Shown here: piece by piece, positions 41,250 to 49,218 of the stretch | How the letters are laid out: each line of letters starts with the position of its first letter | How positions within the stretch are numbered: position 1 is the first letter of the stretch | Origin: CAZEBW01 sp964510205 | Lineage (GTDB): Bacteria; Chloroflexota; Anaerolineae; VGOG01 | Length of the DNA stretch: 64,000 nt | Direction: 5' to 3' | Assembly: GCA_964510205.1 (NCBI GenBank) | Contig: CAZEBW010000011.1 | Coordinates: forward strand, 1-64,000 | The notes under the pieces: model-generated | The model's input: only the letters and a program-made list of their open reading frames with translations | Databases searched by the model: none | What the model was told of the DNA's origin: nothing | Translations under genes and position numbers: made by a program

Positions 41250-41861
41250 TTAAGGCAGCGACCCATCCTCCGGCCAGTCCAGACAGCGCAAAACCCCCGG
41301 CTCCACCTCTTTATAACGCCAGCCACTCTCTGGGCAAATCATTATACCATCCTCACTCGCTTTGTGCAACCGATACCCATGGCGGCTCATCCACCCCCGC
41401 TGCCGGGCCGGCACGCCTAGAATCAAAGCATAGTCCGGCACATCGCTCACCACCACCGCCCCCGCCCCGATGAACGCATAGCGGCCGATGGTCACTGGGC
41501 AAACGATCGTGGCGTTAGCTCCGATTGTTGCCCCCCGCCGCACCAGCGTGCGTTCGTAAAGGTCATGACGCACAATCTGGGAACGGGGATTGGATACGTT
41601 GGTGAACACGCACGACGGCCCGCAGAACACGTCGTCCTCCAGTTCCACCCCGCTGTACACCGAGACGTTGTTCTGGATCTTGACGTTGTTGCCGATGACC
41701 ACGCCATTGGCGATGAAGACGTTCTGCCCCAGGACACAGCGCTCCCCGATGCGGGCTCCGCTCATCACGTGGCAAAAATGCCAGACTTTGGTGCCCTTGC
41801 CGATGCTGCAAGGCTCATCTATGATCGCCGTGGGGTGGACGAAATAGGGTTTGTCAGACAC
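41250..41861 (-). CDS. WbpD/WlbB-type N-acetyltransferase, 203 aa
   Basis: A left-handed beta-helix acetyltransferase that acetylates the 3-amino group of UDP-GlcNAc3NA. It has the family landmarks YFVHPTAIIDEPCSIGKGTK (6-25), VWHFCHVMSGARIGERCVLG (26-45), QNVFIANGVVIGNNVKIQNN, SVYSGVELEDDVFCGPSCVF and TNVSNPRSQIVRHDLYERTL. The VWHFCHV and FTNVSNPRS segments are specific to the WbpD/WlbB/PglD-like group. The C-terminal VPARQRGWMSRHGYRLHKAS extends past the helix. It lies between the aminotransferase and the oxidoreductase of the same pathway. Confidence 0.93.
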   Translation of the reverse strand: MSDKPYFVHPTAIIDEPCSIGKGTKVWHFCHVMSGARIGERCVLGQNVFIANGVVIGNNVKIQNNVSVYSGVELEDDVFCGPSCVFTNVSNPRSQIVRHDLYERTLVRRGATIGANATIVCPVTIGRYAFIGAGAVVVSDVPDYALILGVPARQRGWMSRHGYRLHKASEDGIMICPESGWRYKEVEPGVLRCLDWPEDGSLP

Positions 41862-41971
41862 GTCTAATACCCGGTTGTAATGGTTCCGAGGTATCCGCGT
41901 TCGAGAGAATATGACAGCGAATCATAGGATTGAACGAATAGTGCGCGCTCAGGTTCGTTGAATCCTTGAAA

Positions 41972-42018
41972 CTTGTCCTGAGCCTTGTCCTGAGCGCCGT
42001 CGAAGGGCTGTCGAAGGG
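41972..42018. repeat. Double TGTCCTGAGC / GTCGAAGGG repeat
   Basis: Two TGTCCTGAGC half-elements followed by two GTCGAAGGG half-elements, nested like a repeat inserted in a copy of itself. It lies between the acetyltransferase and oxidoreductase genes. Confidence 0.85.
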
Positions 42019-42025
42019 TTCGTTG

Positions 42026-43060
42026 TCATATCGGGTCACTCCCATCACGCACTTGTACTGAGCTTGTCGAAGTGAACGCCTCCATCGGCAAAGACACCGG
42101 CTCGCCATTCATCACCAGGGAGCGCTGAGCCGCCTGCAACACTTTCAGCACCCGCAAGCCGCTGCGCCCATCGGTCAGGGGCGGCGCCCTGGTCTCCATC
42201 GCCGACAGGAAAGCCTGACACTCCAGCCGCAGCGGCTCGTCATTCGCAAAAGGCACCTCTTCACCGTTGCCCTTCACCGGAATGGGCTCTCCCTCGCGCA
42301 GGTCCACCCGCTGATCGTAGAGCACTAGCCGCTTGGCCACGTCGTCGAAGCTGGCCATCTTGCGCGAGCCGATGACCACCAGCCGCTGCTCCTTGAAAGG
42401 GTGCAGCCAGGAGACGAAGATGTGCGCCCGCACACCGTTGTCAAACAGCAGGTTGGTCACCGTCACGTCGGCGATGTTGGGCTGGACGTAACTCCCGCCG
42501 CAGGCCACCACCTGGAACGGCATCTCCCCCATCAGTCGCAGGCTGATGGCAATGTCGTGCGGCGCGAAGCTCCACAGGATGTTCTCCTCCCGCCGCACCT
42601 TGCCCAGACTCAGACGGTTGGAGTAGATATACCGCACCTTGCCCAGTTCCCCGCCCCGCACCAGTTCCAGCAGACGCACGATTCCTGGGTGGTACTCCAT
42701 CACGTGCCCCACCATCAGGATGCGCTCCTGGCGCTCGGCAAGTTGCACCAGTTCAGCGCCTTGCTCATAGGTCAACGCCAGCGGCTTTTCCACCAGCGCA
42801 TCCTTGCCGGCCATTAGCGCCTGCCGCGTCAGATCATAGTGGGTTTCGGCCGGTGTGGCGATCACCACCCCGCCGACAGATGTCTGCCAAACCGCTACCG
42901 GGTCGTTAACCACAGGCACGTCAGGCGCTATCTCTGACGCCGTCTCACGACTCGAGTCCGTGACATCACAGACCAGGCCCAGCCCGTCCAGTTGCGCGAA
43001 GTTCCGCACCAGGTTCTTGCCCCAATACCCGCAGCCGATGACAGCAACCCGAGGCCTCAT
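42026..43060 (-). CDS. Gfo/Idh/MocA oxidoreductase, WbpB/WlbA type, 344 aa
   Basis: An NAD-dependent sugar oxidoreductase; in this context it would oxidise C3 of UDP-GlcNAcA to the 3-keto sugar used by the aminotransferase. The Rossmann start is RPRVAVIGCGYWGKNLVRNF (2-21), followed by VGGVVIATPAETHYDLTRQA, AGKDALVEKPLALTYEQGAE (the E-K-P motif) and VGHVMEYHPGIVRLLELVRG. The second half has NILWSFAPHDIAISLRLMGE. The last residues TSTSSVQVRDGSDPI come from a dispersed repeat at 42051 and the stop lies just beyond it. It is the first gene of the polysaccharide run on this strand. Confidence 0.9.
   Translation of the reverse strand: MRPRVAVIGCGYWGKNLVRNFAQLDGLGLVCDVTDSSRETASEIAPDVPVVNDPVAVWQTSVGGVVIATPAETHYDLTRQALMAGKDALVEKPLALTYEQGAELVQLAERQERILMVGHVMEYHPGIVRLLELVRGGELGKVRYIYSNRLSLGKVRREENILWSFAPHDIAISLRLMGEMPFQVVACGGSYVQPNIADVTVTNLLFDNGVRAHIFVSWLHPFKEQRLVVIGSRKMASFDDVAKRLVLYDQRVDLREGEPIPVKGNGEEVPFANDEPLRLECQAFLSAMETRAPPLTDGRSGLRVLKVLQAAQRSLVMNGEPVSLPMEAFTSTSSVQVRDGSDPI
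42051..42074. repeat. ACTTGTACTGAGCTTGTCGAAGTG repeat at the oxidoreductase 3' end
   Basis: Divergent copy of the TGTCCTGAGC family that encodes part of the C-terminal tail. Confidence 0.75.
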
Positions 43061-43211
43061 ATTGCTACATCCCCTTCTTCCCCAACCGAATCGCCCTTCA
43101 CAATCCGCTCTTCACCTCATCCCCTTGTGTCCCCGCCCCCCCACCTGCGCTTCACTCCCTACATAACCTCCACTTCTCACGCACCAATATTATACACCAT
43201 TCCCCACAATT

Positions 43212-43240
43212 AGAAAAAAAGCCCCAGTTTACGGGGCTTG
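43212..43240 (-). terminator. Terminator after tRNA-Thr
   Basis: On the minus strand AAGCCCCGTAAACTGGGGCTT forms a stem with a short loop, followed by seven T residues. It lies 6 bases past the tRNA 3' end. Confidence 0.9.
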
Positions 43241-43245
43241 GACAG

Positions 43246-43318
43246 AGCCACCCAGCGGAATTGAACCGCTAACCTAGCGCTTACGAAGCGCTTGCTCTGC
43301 CGATTGAGCTAGGGTGGC
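43246..43318 (-). tRNA. tRNA-Thr (anticodon CGT)
   Basis: A 73-base cloverleaf reads GCCACCC for the acceptor 5' strand and GGGTGGC plus discriminator T for the 3' strand. It has a GCTC/GAGC D-stem, the anticodon arm AGCGC-TTCGTAA-GCGCT and a T-arm with GGTTCAATTCC. CGT in the loop reads ACG (threonine). CCA is not encoded. A promoter and a terminator flank it, so it is a single-gene unit behind pyrG. Confidence 0.95.
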
Positions 43319-43329
43319 TGACTACTCCC

Positions 43330-43358
43330 ATTATACTCCAAAGCGCCCAAAAGCACAA
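43330..43358 (-). promoter_or_regulatory. Promoter of tRNA-Thr
   Basis: On the minus strand TTGTGC (43353-43358) and TATAAT (43330-43335) are 17 bases apart; the -10 box ends about 12 bases before the tRNA 5' end. Confidence 0.75.
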
Positions 43359-43360
43359 AT

Positions 43361-44989
43361 CTACTGGGCGCACCTGGCCTGGGCCGCGGCCAGGAAGGCA
43401 CGAAACAAGGGATGGGGGCGGTTGGGCCGCGACTTGAACTCCGGATGGAATTGGCTGCCCACCATCCAGGGGTGCTCGGCCAGCTCCACGATTTCTACCA
43501 GGCGCTCATCGGGCGAAAGGCCACTGAGCACCAGCCCGGCTTCGGTCAGCAGGTCGCGGTAGGCATTGTTAAGCTCGAAGCGATGGCGGTGACGCTCGCC
43601 CACCATCTCCTGTCCATAGGCGGCGGCGGCTTTGCTGCCAGGAACCAACCGGCAGGGGTAGACCCCCAAGCGCATGGTGCCTCCCAGGTCGGAGATGTCC
43701 CGCTGCTCCGGCATGAGGTCAATGACGGGATGGGCGGTGGCGGCGTCGAATTCGCTGGAGTTGGCCTCGTCGCTGCCCAGGACGCGCCGCGCCAGCTCGA
43801 TGACCATGACCTGCATGCCCAAACAAAGGCCGAGGTAAGGCACGTGGTGCTGGCGCGCATAGCGGGCGGCGACGATCTTGCCCTCGATGCCCCGATAGCC
43901 AAAGCCGCCCGGCACGACGATGCCATCCACCTGGCCCAACTTGTCCAGGCCCCGCCCTTCTCCCAAATCCTCGGCGTTGATCCAAACCACTTGCACGTCG
44001 CAGCCGCTGTGGACGCCAGCATGGTGAAGCGCCTCGTGTACGCTGAGGTAGGCGTCTCGGAGCTCGACGTATTTGCCCACCATGCCGACGTGGACCTTCT
44101 CCTTAGGACGCTTGATTTCCTCAACCAAACGGCGCCAGTCGCTCAGGTCGGGATCATCGGCGGACAGTCCCAACCGCTCGACGATGAAGTCCCCCAGCCC
44201 CGCTTCTTCCAGGATGAGGGGCACTTCGTAGATGCTCTCCATGGTCACCAAAGGAATGACCGCTCGCTGCTCGACGTCGCAGAAGAGGGCAATCTTTTCT
44301 TTGACCTCCCTGCCCAACGCGTAATCAGAACGGCAGACGATGACGTCGGGCTGGATGCCGATGCCCCGCAACTCCCTGACACTGTGCTGGGTGGGCTTGG
44401 TCTTCAACTCGCGGGAGGAGCTGAGGTAGGGCAAGAGGGTGAGGTGGATGTAGAGGGTGTTCTCGCGGTCCCGTCCTGATCGCGCCGAAGAGCCCACGTC
44501 TTTGCGCATCTGACGGATGGCCTCCAGAAAGGGCAGGCCTTCGATGTCGCCCACGGTGCCCCCCACCTCGACGATGACGACCTGGGCCCCGCTCTCTTCG
44601 GCCACCAGGCGAATGCGGCGCTTGATTTCGTCGGTGATGTGAGGGATGACCTGGATGGTGCCGCCCAGATAGTCGCCCCGCCGCTCCTTGGCGATGACCT
44701 CGGCGTAGACCTGGCCCGTGGTCACGTTGCTGGCGCGGGTCAGGTTCTCGTCAATGAATCGCTCGTAGTGGCCCAGGTCGAGGTCGGTCTCCGCGCCATC
44801 CTCCAGCACGTAGACCTCCCCGTGCTGATAAGGCGACATGGTGCCCGGGTCCACGTTGATGTAGGGGTCCAGCTTCTGGATGGAGACCGAGACGCCTCGG
44901 CTCTTCAGAATGCGTCCGATGGAAGCGGCGGTGACGCCTTTGCCGACCGATGAAACCACACCGCCCGTGCAGAAAATGTATTTGGCCAT
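43361..44989 (-). CDS. pyrG: CTP synthase
   Basis: PyrG makes CTP from UTP, ATP and glutamine, the last step of pyrimidine nucleotide synthesis. The 542 residues have the amidoligase domain AKYIFCTGGVVSSVGKGVTA (2-21), then SPYQHGEVYVLEDGAETDLD and DLGHYERFID, and the C-terminal glutaminase with GFGYRGIEGKIVAARYARQH, LGLCLGMQVMVIELARRVLG (nucleophile Cys) and SQFHPEFKSRPNRPHPLFRA (His-x-Glu). It is full length. The upstream gap (45000-45170) is filled by nested dispersed repeats, and no clear promoter was seen there. Confidence 0.97.
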   Translation of the reverse strand: MAKYIFCTGGVVSSVGKGVTAASIGRILKSRGVSVSIQKLDPYINVDPGTMSPYQHGEVYVLEDGAETDLDLGHYERFIDENLTRASNVTTGQVYAEVIAKERRGDYLGGTIQVIPHITDEIKRRIRLVAEESGAQVVIVEVGGTVGDIEGLPFLEAIRQMRKDVGSSARSGRDRENTLYIHLTLLPYLSSSRELKTKPTQHSVRELRGIGIQPDVIVCRSDYALGREVKEKIALFCDVEQRAVIPLVTMESIYEVPLILEEAGLGDFIVERLGLSADDPDLSDWRRLVEEIKRPKEKVHVGMVGKYVELRDAYLSVHEALHHAGVHSGCDVQVVWINAEDLGEGRGLDKLGQVDGIVVPGGFGYRGIEGKIVAARYARQHHVPYLGLCLGMQVMVIELARRVLGSDEANSSEFDAATAHPVIDLMPEQRDISDLGGTMRLGVYPCRLVPGSKAAAAYGQEMVGERHRHRFELNNAYRDLLTEAGLVLSGLSPDERLVEIVELAEHPWMVGSQFHPEFKSRPNRPHPLFRAFLAAAQARCAQ

Positions 44990-45021
44990 GTTGTTATCAC
45001 CTCGGATCGTGCTACCGGATG

Positions 45022-45133
45022 CGTGTCATTGCGAGGCGGCGTTTTTCCGCCGCCTGTCCTGAGCTTGTCGAAGGGAAGCAATCCCCAATTCGCGAGGTGG
45101 AGATTGCTTCGCCTTCGGCTCGCAATGACACAC
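45022..45133. repeat. GTGTCATTGCGAG...CTCGCAATGACAC palindrome with a nested second repeat
   Basis: A long imperfect inverted repeat: GTGTCATTGCGAGGCGG at one end, GGCTCGCAATGACACAC at the other, with GCAATCCCC and GAGATTGC inside. A copy of CCTGTCCTGAGCTTGTCGAAGGG (45053-45075) is nested in it. It lies between pyrG and the DUF4129 gene. Confidence 0.85.
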
Positions 45134-45159
45134 ACAGGGTCTGGTTGCAGCTGCACCCC

Positions 45160-45199
45160 TCACGCCTCACGTTTCACGCTTCACGTTTCACTTCATCAC
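45160..45199. repeat. CTCACGTTTCACGCTTCACG repeat over the DUF4129 gene end
   Basis: Tandem TTCACG words covering the 3' end of the 45174 gene. They encode its last residues (RDEVKREA) and its stop codon. Confidence 0.8.
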
Positions 45200-46625
45200 G
45201 TTCTCGAATCCGCTGCCAATGGTCTCGAATGCGCTGCAATTCCCCAACGCTCTCGGGCGCCTCGCCATAGTGCACCTTCACGTAGGCTTCTGTGATGGCT
45301 GTGGCCTCTACCCGGCAGTCGGGAAAAGCGAGGCCCAAAGTGGGCAGGTACTCGTAGGGCGTCTGCGCAGGCTGGCGGGGGAAGCCCTCGCGCTCCGCCA
45401 AGCGGGTCATATTAGCGTAGATTTTGCGGATGGACACCGCAGCGTAGAACCTCATGCCGGGACCAAACCGCCCCACCAGCCCCGCCACGTCCCTGAGGCG
45501 GTCCCAGCCGCTGCGCAGGGAGCCCAACATCCCACTGGCCAGATCCGCTGACGACCAAAGAGACTCGCGGATCTCGTCGCCCCTCCGCCGCCCTTCCAGT
45601 CGCCGCCGCAGAACGAGGGCCAATACCGTCAGGATGCCTACGCCGACAGCGCCCAGACAGGTGTAACGGAGGGCCTCCATCAGCAAACGCGGCGGCCCAG
45701 TCGGTTCTGCGCTTTGAATCTCTCCCGGAGACACTGACTCAAGGGGCTCAAGCTCCTGGACGGTCTGAGGCAGATTCCCGAAGACCTTTTCGAACAATTC
45801 GAAGAACCACTGCAAGAGCGGGCTCAGCAGCTTGAACAACAGGGTGAGAACGTACTCCGCCACGTTCAGCAGCGGGCTTGCAACCGGCCGCAGCCAGCGG
45901 AAGATTTGAGAGAAGCCCTCAAGGGAGTAAACGTGGGCCATGAGCCACGCTGCAACCAGGACGGTGGTGATGGAGCCAAGCAGTATGGTCAACCAAGCGA
46001 GGTTGAAGGGCGCTCCCACACCGCCCCTGGCCTGATTGACCTCCTCCACGCGGGCCAGGGCCACGGCCATGAGGCTGAAAAAGAAGAAGGGCAGGATAAA
46101 CAGCGTTGGGTTATAGCTCGTGGAAACGGACAGCAGCGAGGTGGAGACAACGAGCCACAGAACGCCCAAGCGGAAGGAGAAGGCCACGCCTCGGAAAGTC
46201 AGGCTGCGCTGGCCGATGCCAATCCCTCGCCACCACAAGAAGAGGACAATGGCGGAGACGCCGACCTCCGGTGGCAGCGAATAGAAAGAGAGAAGCGCCC
46301 TCGCTGCTTTCCCCAGCCAGCCCAAATCGAGCCAGCCATAGCTGGGATAGAGAAGAGAACGGATCACCAGCGGCGTCGTGATCAGCACGGCAACGACCAG
46401 GATCACGCGCTGGTAGAGGAGATCGAGCTGCAGGAAATCCAGCAAGCGGCTGAAGTAGATGACGGCCAAAACGAGGACGCCCAGTGTGAGGGCTGTGACG
46501 TATGGCGAAAGGGCCTCGGTTCGGCGGGCGATCACCAGCACCCAGGGAGTAAACCAACACATTTCCGCGCCAACCAGGGTCACATAGAGCGCTTCCCTGC
46601 GCCAGTTCAGATGGAGGATGCTCAC
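45174..46625 (-). CDS. DUF4129-domain membrane protein, 483 aa
   Basis: The N-terminal part is a membrane domain with about six spans (ALYVTLVGAEMCWFTPWVLV, VILVVAVLITTPLVIRSLLY). After a long linker and one more span (LGAVGVGILTVLALVLRRRL), residues about 370-470 are the DUF4129 domain: AVSIRKIYANMTRLAEREGF, PRQPAQTPYEYLPTLGLAFP and AITEAYVKVHYGE. DUF4129 commonly occurs behind transglutaminase and DUF58/MoxR genes, as here, and may be a membrane protein-processing factor. The usual transglutaminase gene is absent. The C-terminus lies in a dispersed repeat. Confidence 0.85.
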   Translation of the reverse strand: MSILHLNWRREALYVTLVGAEMCWFTPWVLVIARRTEALSPYVTALTLGVLVLAVIYFSRLLDFLQLDLLYQRVILVVAVLITTPLVIRSLLYPSYGWLDLGWLGKAARALLSFYSLPPEVGVSAIVLFLWWRGIGIGQRSLTFRGVAFSFRLGVLWLVVSTSLLSVSTSYNPTLFILPFFFFSLMAVALARVEEVNQARGGVGAPFNLAWLTILLGSITTVLVAAWLMAHVYSLEGFSQIFRWLRPVASPLLNVAEYVLTLLFKLLSPLLQWFFELFEKVFGNLPQTVQELEPLESVSPGEIQSAEPTGPPRLLMEALRYTCLGAVGVGILTVLALVLRRRLEGRRRGDEIRESLWSSADLASGMLGSLRSGWDRLRDVAGLVGRFGPGMRFYAAVSIRKIYANMTRLAEREGFPRQPAQTPYEYLPTLGLAFPDCRVEATAITEAYVKVHYGEAPESVGELQRIRDHWQRIRERDEVKREA

Positions 46626-46697
46626 TGCTCTTGACCTCCCAAATCATAGAGGCTCGCAGCGGATCGCCAGATCCGCTGTCCCCTGCTGAATTCTGGC

Positions 46698-46722
46698 GCT
46701 TGTCCTGAGCCTTGCCGAAGGG
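46698..46722. repeat. GCTTGTCCTGAGCCTTGCCGAAGGG repeat
   Basis: Intergenic copy of the TGTCCTGAGC family between the DUF4129 and DUF58 genes. Confidence 0.85.
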
Positions 46723-46749
46723 ATCCAGCAGGAGCAAATCCTGGTCTGC

Positions 46750-48075
46750 CTAATCTAGAGAATCGGGGAACCTGGTGTATGTTTCCACCGCCTGCCGTCC
46801 CTGCACAAACTCTCCCCGCACCTCTCCCCTCCGCGACGGACGGCGAAAGTCTACCTCCGCGCCGGGGATGTGATAGGAGAGAATGCCTTCCAGCTCACGG
46901 CCCGGCGGCTCTTGCCCCAAAGAGATCAGCACCAGGCGGCGCCCCACGTCCCGCAGCCGCAGCAAAGTGGCCACCAGTTCATCGCTGACTATGGCAGTCA
47001 CCACCACCAGAGTGGATCCCCAGGGCAGCTTGGGGCTTTCCGCCAGCAGCAGGTCCTCAATGGAAGAGGTAGCGAAGCCGGTGACAGCCGCCAGGGCCTC
47101 CAGGATGCGGGCCAACTGCTTGGGATCACGGCTGGGCAGCACCTTGATGGGCTGATCCGAGTGGGGCACGCTGCCGTTGGCGATGACGCCCACGATGTAG
47201 CGCTGCTCCGCGCCGTAATTGGCGATGGAAGCCGCCACGCTGATGGCGCGCTCCAAGAGGACCGGGTCTGTCCCCTGCCAATGCTTGGGAAAAGTGGCCA
47301 CGTTGAGAAAGATAATCAGGTTAAACGAAGTGGTCGGCTCGTAGACCCTGGTTTGCAGCCGTTGCTGGCGCGCAGTGGCCTTCCAGTGGACGTGCTTGAA
47401 GCTGTCCTCCGGCTGGTGATCGCGCACGCCGATGGTGCGCATGGGGTCCTCGAAGATGCGCTGTCTGGCTTTGGTCTCACCAAAGGGCTCTTTGGACAAC
47501 AGCCCCAATTCGGCAATGGGCACCACTTTGGGATAGACGATGAGCCAGTCGTCCTCCTTCTGCCACCCCTCCTGGCTGAAGAGGCCAAACAGGTCGCCCG
47601 ACGTCAGGTGCGCAGGCCCGAAGCGGTAGTATCCGCGTTGAGGGCAGTGCAATTGGTAACGACGGGACACGCGCTGGTACCAGCGCAGGGAGAAGGCCGT
47701 AATCAGGTGGCCGAAGCTCGACGACTGGGCGGGAAGCAGCTCTTCATTGGAAAGCGGCACAGCCAACGGAAATTGATCTTCAATCCGCAGCCATCCCACC
47801 GGCAGCAGTTTCTGGTTGGAGACCCGCAAGGTGAGCTCCACGGTCTCATCGGGGAAAGCCCGCCGCTCGCTGAATAGTCGCTCATAGCCCAGGCTACGGA
47901 GCGCATATCTGTTCCACAGCCAGGCAATGGGCACGATCGTGAGCAGCAAGACGGCCACCAGAATCAGGCCCCTTTGGCGGAAAATCAGGCCACTGACGGT
48001 CAAGATGATGGCCAAAACGATCCAGGCTTCGCTGAATTGTGTTTCCTTGCTACGGTCAATGGTGATGCGGCTCAA
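46750..48075 (-). CDS. DUF58-domain protein, 441 aa
   Basis: Two N-terminal membrane spans (WIVLAIILTVSGLIF, LILVAVLLLTIVPIAWLW) precede a beta-rich region and the DUF58 core GVRDHQPEDSFKHVHWKATA followed by RQQRLQTRVYEPTTSFNLII, the signature of a von Willebrand-like fold. DUF58 proteins are encoded with MoxR ATPases and are thought to be assembly or chaperone partners in envelope or metal-enzyme maturation. It starts 2 bases before the moxR stop, so the two are co-translated, and ends before the DUF4129 gene. Confidence 0.9.
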   Translation of the reverse strand: MSRITIDRSKETQFSEAWIVLAIILTVSGLIFRQRGLILVAVLLLTIVPIAWLWNRYALRSLGYERLFSERRAFPDETVELTLRVSNQKLLPVGWLRIEDQFPLAVPLSNEELLPAQSSSFGHLITAFSLRWYQRVSRRYQLHCPQRGYYRFGPAHLTSGDLFGLFSQEGWQKEDDWLIVYPKVVPIAELGLLSKEPFGETKARQRIFEDPMRTIGVRDHQPEDSFKHVHWKATARQQRLQTRVYEPTTSFNLIIFLNVATFPKHWQGTDPVLLERAISVAASIANYGAEQRYIVGVIANGSVPHSDQPIKVLPSRDPKQLARILEALAAVTGFATSSIEDLLLAESPKLPWGSTLVVVTAIVSDELVATLLRLRDVGRRLVLISLGQEPPGRELEGILSYHIPGAEVDFRRPSRRGEVRGEFVQGRQAVETYTRFPDSLD

Positions 48076-48076
48076 C

Positions 48077-49018
48077 TCACTTCTCCACCGGCACAGGCAC
48101 CGAATTCACTACCTCCATCACCACCTCTTCGGGCGTGCGGCCGCGCAGGCGGGTTTGGGGATTGATGATGATGCGGTGGGTCAGGACGTAGGGGGTCAGG
48201 TGCTTGACATCGTCGGGGATGACGAAATCCCGCCCTCGGAGAGCAGCCAGGGACTGGCAGGTCTGGTAGAGAAACAGGGTGCCCCTGGGGCTGACCCCCA
48301 GCTCCACCGAGGGATGCTCTCGCGTGGCCCGCGCCACCTGCACGATGTACGCCCGCACCGACTCCTCCACCCTGATGCGGCGGCTCTCCTTCTGAAGGGC
48401 CAGAAGCTCCTCGGCTGAGGTGACGGCCTCCAGGCTCTCCAGAGGGTCCTCGCGCTCGAAACGCAGCAGGATCCGATTCTCCTCCTGTTCAGAAGGATAG
48501 CCGATCTTGATCTTCAGCATAAACCGATCCACCTGGGCCTCCGGCAGCGGGAAAGTGCCTTCCAGTTCGATGGGGTTTTGGGTGGCCAGAACGAGGAAGG
48601 GGCGGGGCAGGGGCCTGGTGTCGCCGTCCACCGTAATCTGGCGCTCCTGCATGGCTTCCAGCAGAGCCGACTGAGTGCGGGGGGTGGCGCGGTTGATCTC
48701 GTCGGCCAGGAGCACCTGAGACATCACCGGGCCGGGGCGGAACTCGAACTCCTGGGCCTTCTGGTTGAAAAAGTAGATGCCGGTCACGTCGCTGGGCAGA
48801 AGGTCCGGCGTGAACTGGATGCGCTGGAAGCCGCAGCCCAGAGAGCGGGCGACGGCCTTAGCCAGCGTCGTCTTGCCGATGCCGGGCACGTCTTCGATCA
48901 GCACGTGCCCTTCGCACAACAAAGCCACCAGCGTCAGCTCGATGACCTCGTCTCTGCCCACGATGACCTTTTGAATATTCTCCGTGACCCGCTTCGCTGT
49001 CTCTGCAATCATTGACAA
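48077..49018 (-). CDS. MoxR-family AAA ATPase
   Basis: A MoxR-type AAA+ chaperone-like ATPase of 313 residues: EGHVLIEDVPGIGKTTLAKA (35-54, Walker A), VLLADEINRATPRTQSALLE (about 103-122, Walker B and sensor), MQERQITVDGDTRPLPRPFL, VLATQNPIELEGTFPLPEAQ and VDRFMLKIKIGYPSEQEENR. It likely remodels or activates protein complexes together with the DUF58 and DUF4129 proteins encoded behind it. A consensus promoter lies 50-75 bases upstream on the same strand. Confidence 0.95.
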   Translation of the reverse strand: MSMIAETAKRVTENIQKVIVGRDEVIELTLVALLCEGHVLIEDVPGIGKTTLAKAVARSLGCGFQRIQFTPDLLPSDVTGIYFFNQKAQEFEFRPGPVMSQVLLADEINRATPRTQSALLEAMQERQITVDGDTRPLPRPFLVLATQNPIELEGTFPLPEAQVDRFMLKIKIGYPSEQEENRILLRFEREDPLESLEAVTSAEELLALQKESRRIRVEESVRAYIVQVARATREHPSVELGVSPRGTLFLYQTCQSLAALRGRDFVIPDDVKHLTPYVLTHRIIINPQTRLRGRTPEEVVMEVVNSVPVPVEK

Positions 49019-49065
49019 TCTCCTAGGTAGCTAAGTTTGTAGGCGAGCGCTCCACCACTAAAGAG

Positions 49066-49094
49066 ATTATATCATACTTGTTGAAGCTTGACAA
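49066..49094 (-). promoter_or_regulatory. Promoter of the moxR operon
   Basis: On the minus strand TTGTCA (49089-49094) and TATAAT (49066-49071) are separated by 17 bases, about 50 bases ahead of the moxR start. Confidence 0.85.
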
Positions 49095-49131
49095 AGACTG
49101 CTCCCTGAGGCAATTGGAGAAGGCGCGGGCA

Positions 49132-49160
49132 TTGCCTTTTGGTGGGAGATGTGATATAAT
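49132..49160 (+). promoter_or_regulatory. Promoter of the restriction-modification genes
   Basis: TTGCCT (49132-49137) and TATAAT (49155-49160) are 17 bases apart and lead the plus-strand genes at 49219. Divergent from the moxR promoter. Confidence 0.8.
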
Positions 49161-49218
49161 CAAATAAGAACAATCATAGGGGATAGTCGAAACCGCGACT
49201 ATCAATCTGAGGTATAAG

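Noticed and set aside
43361..44989. Long antisense frames in pyrG and in the MoxR operon
   Set aside because: They mirror well-supported genes codon for codon and lack start signals.
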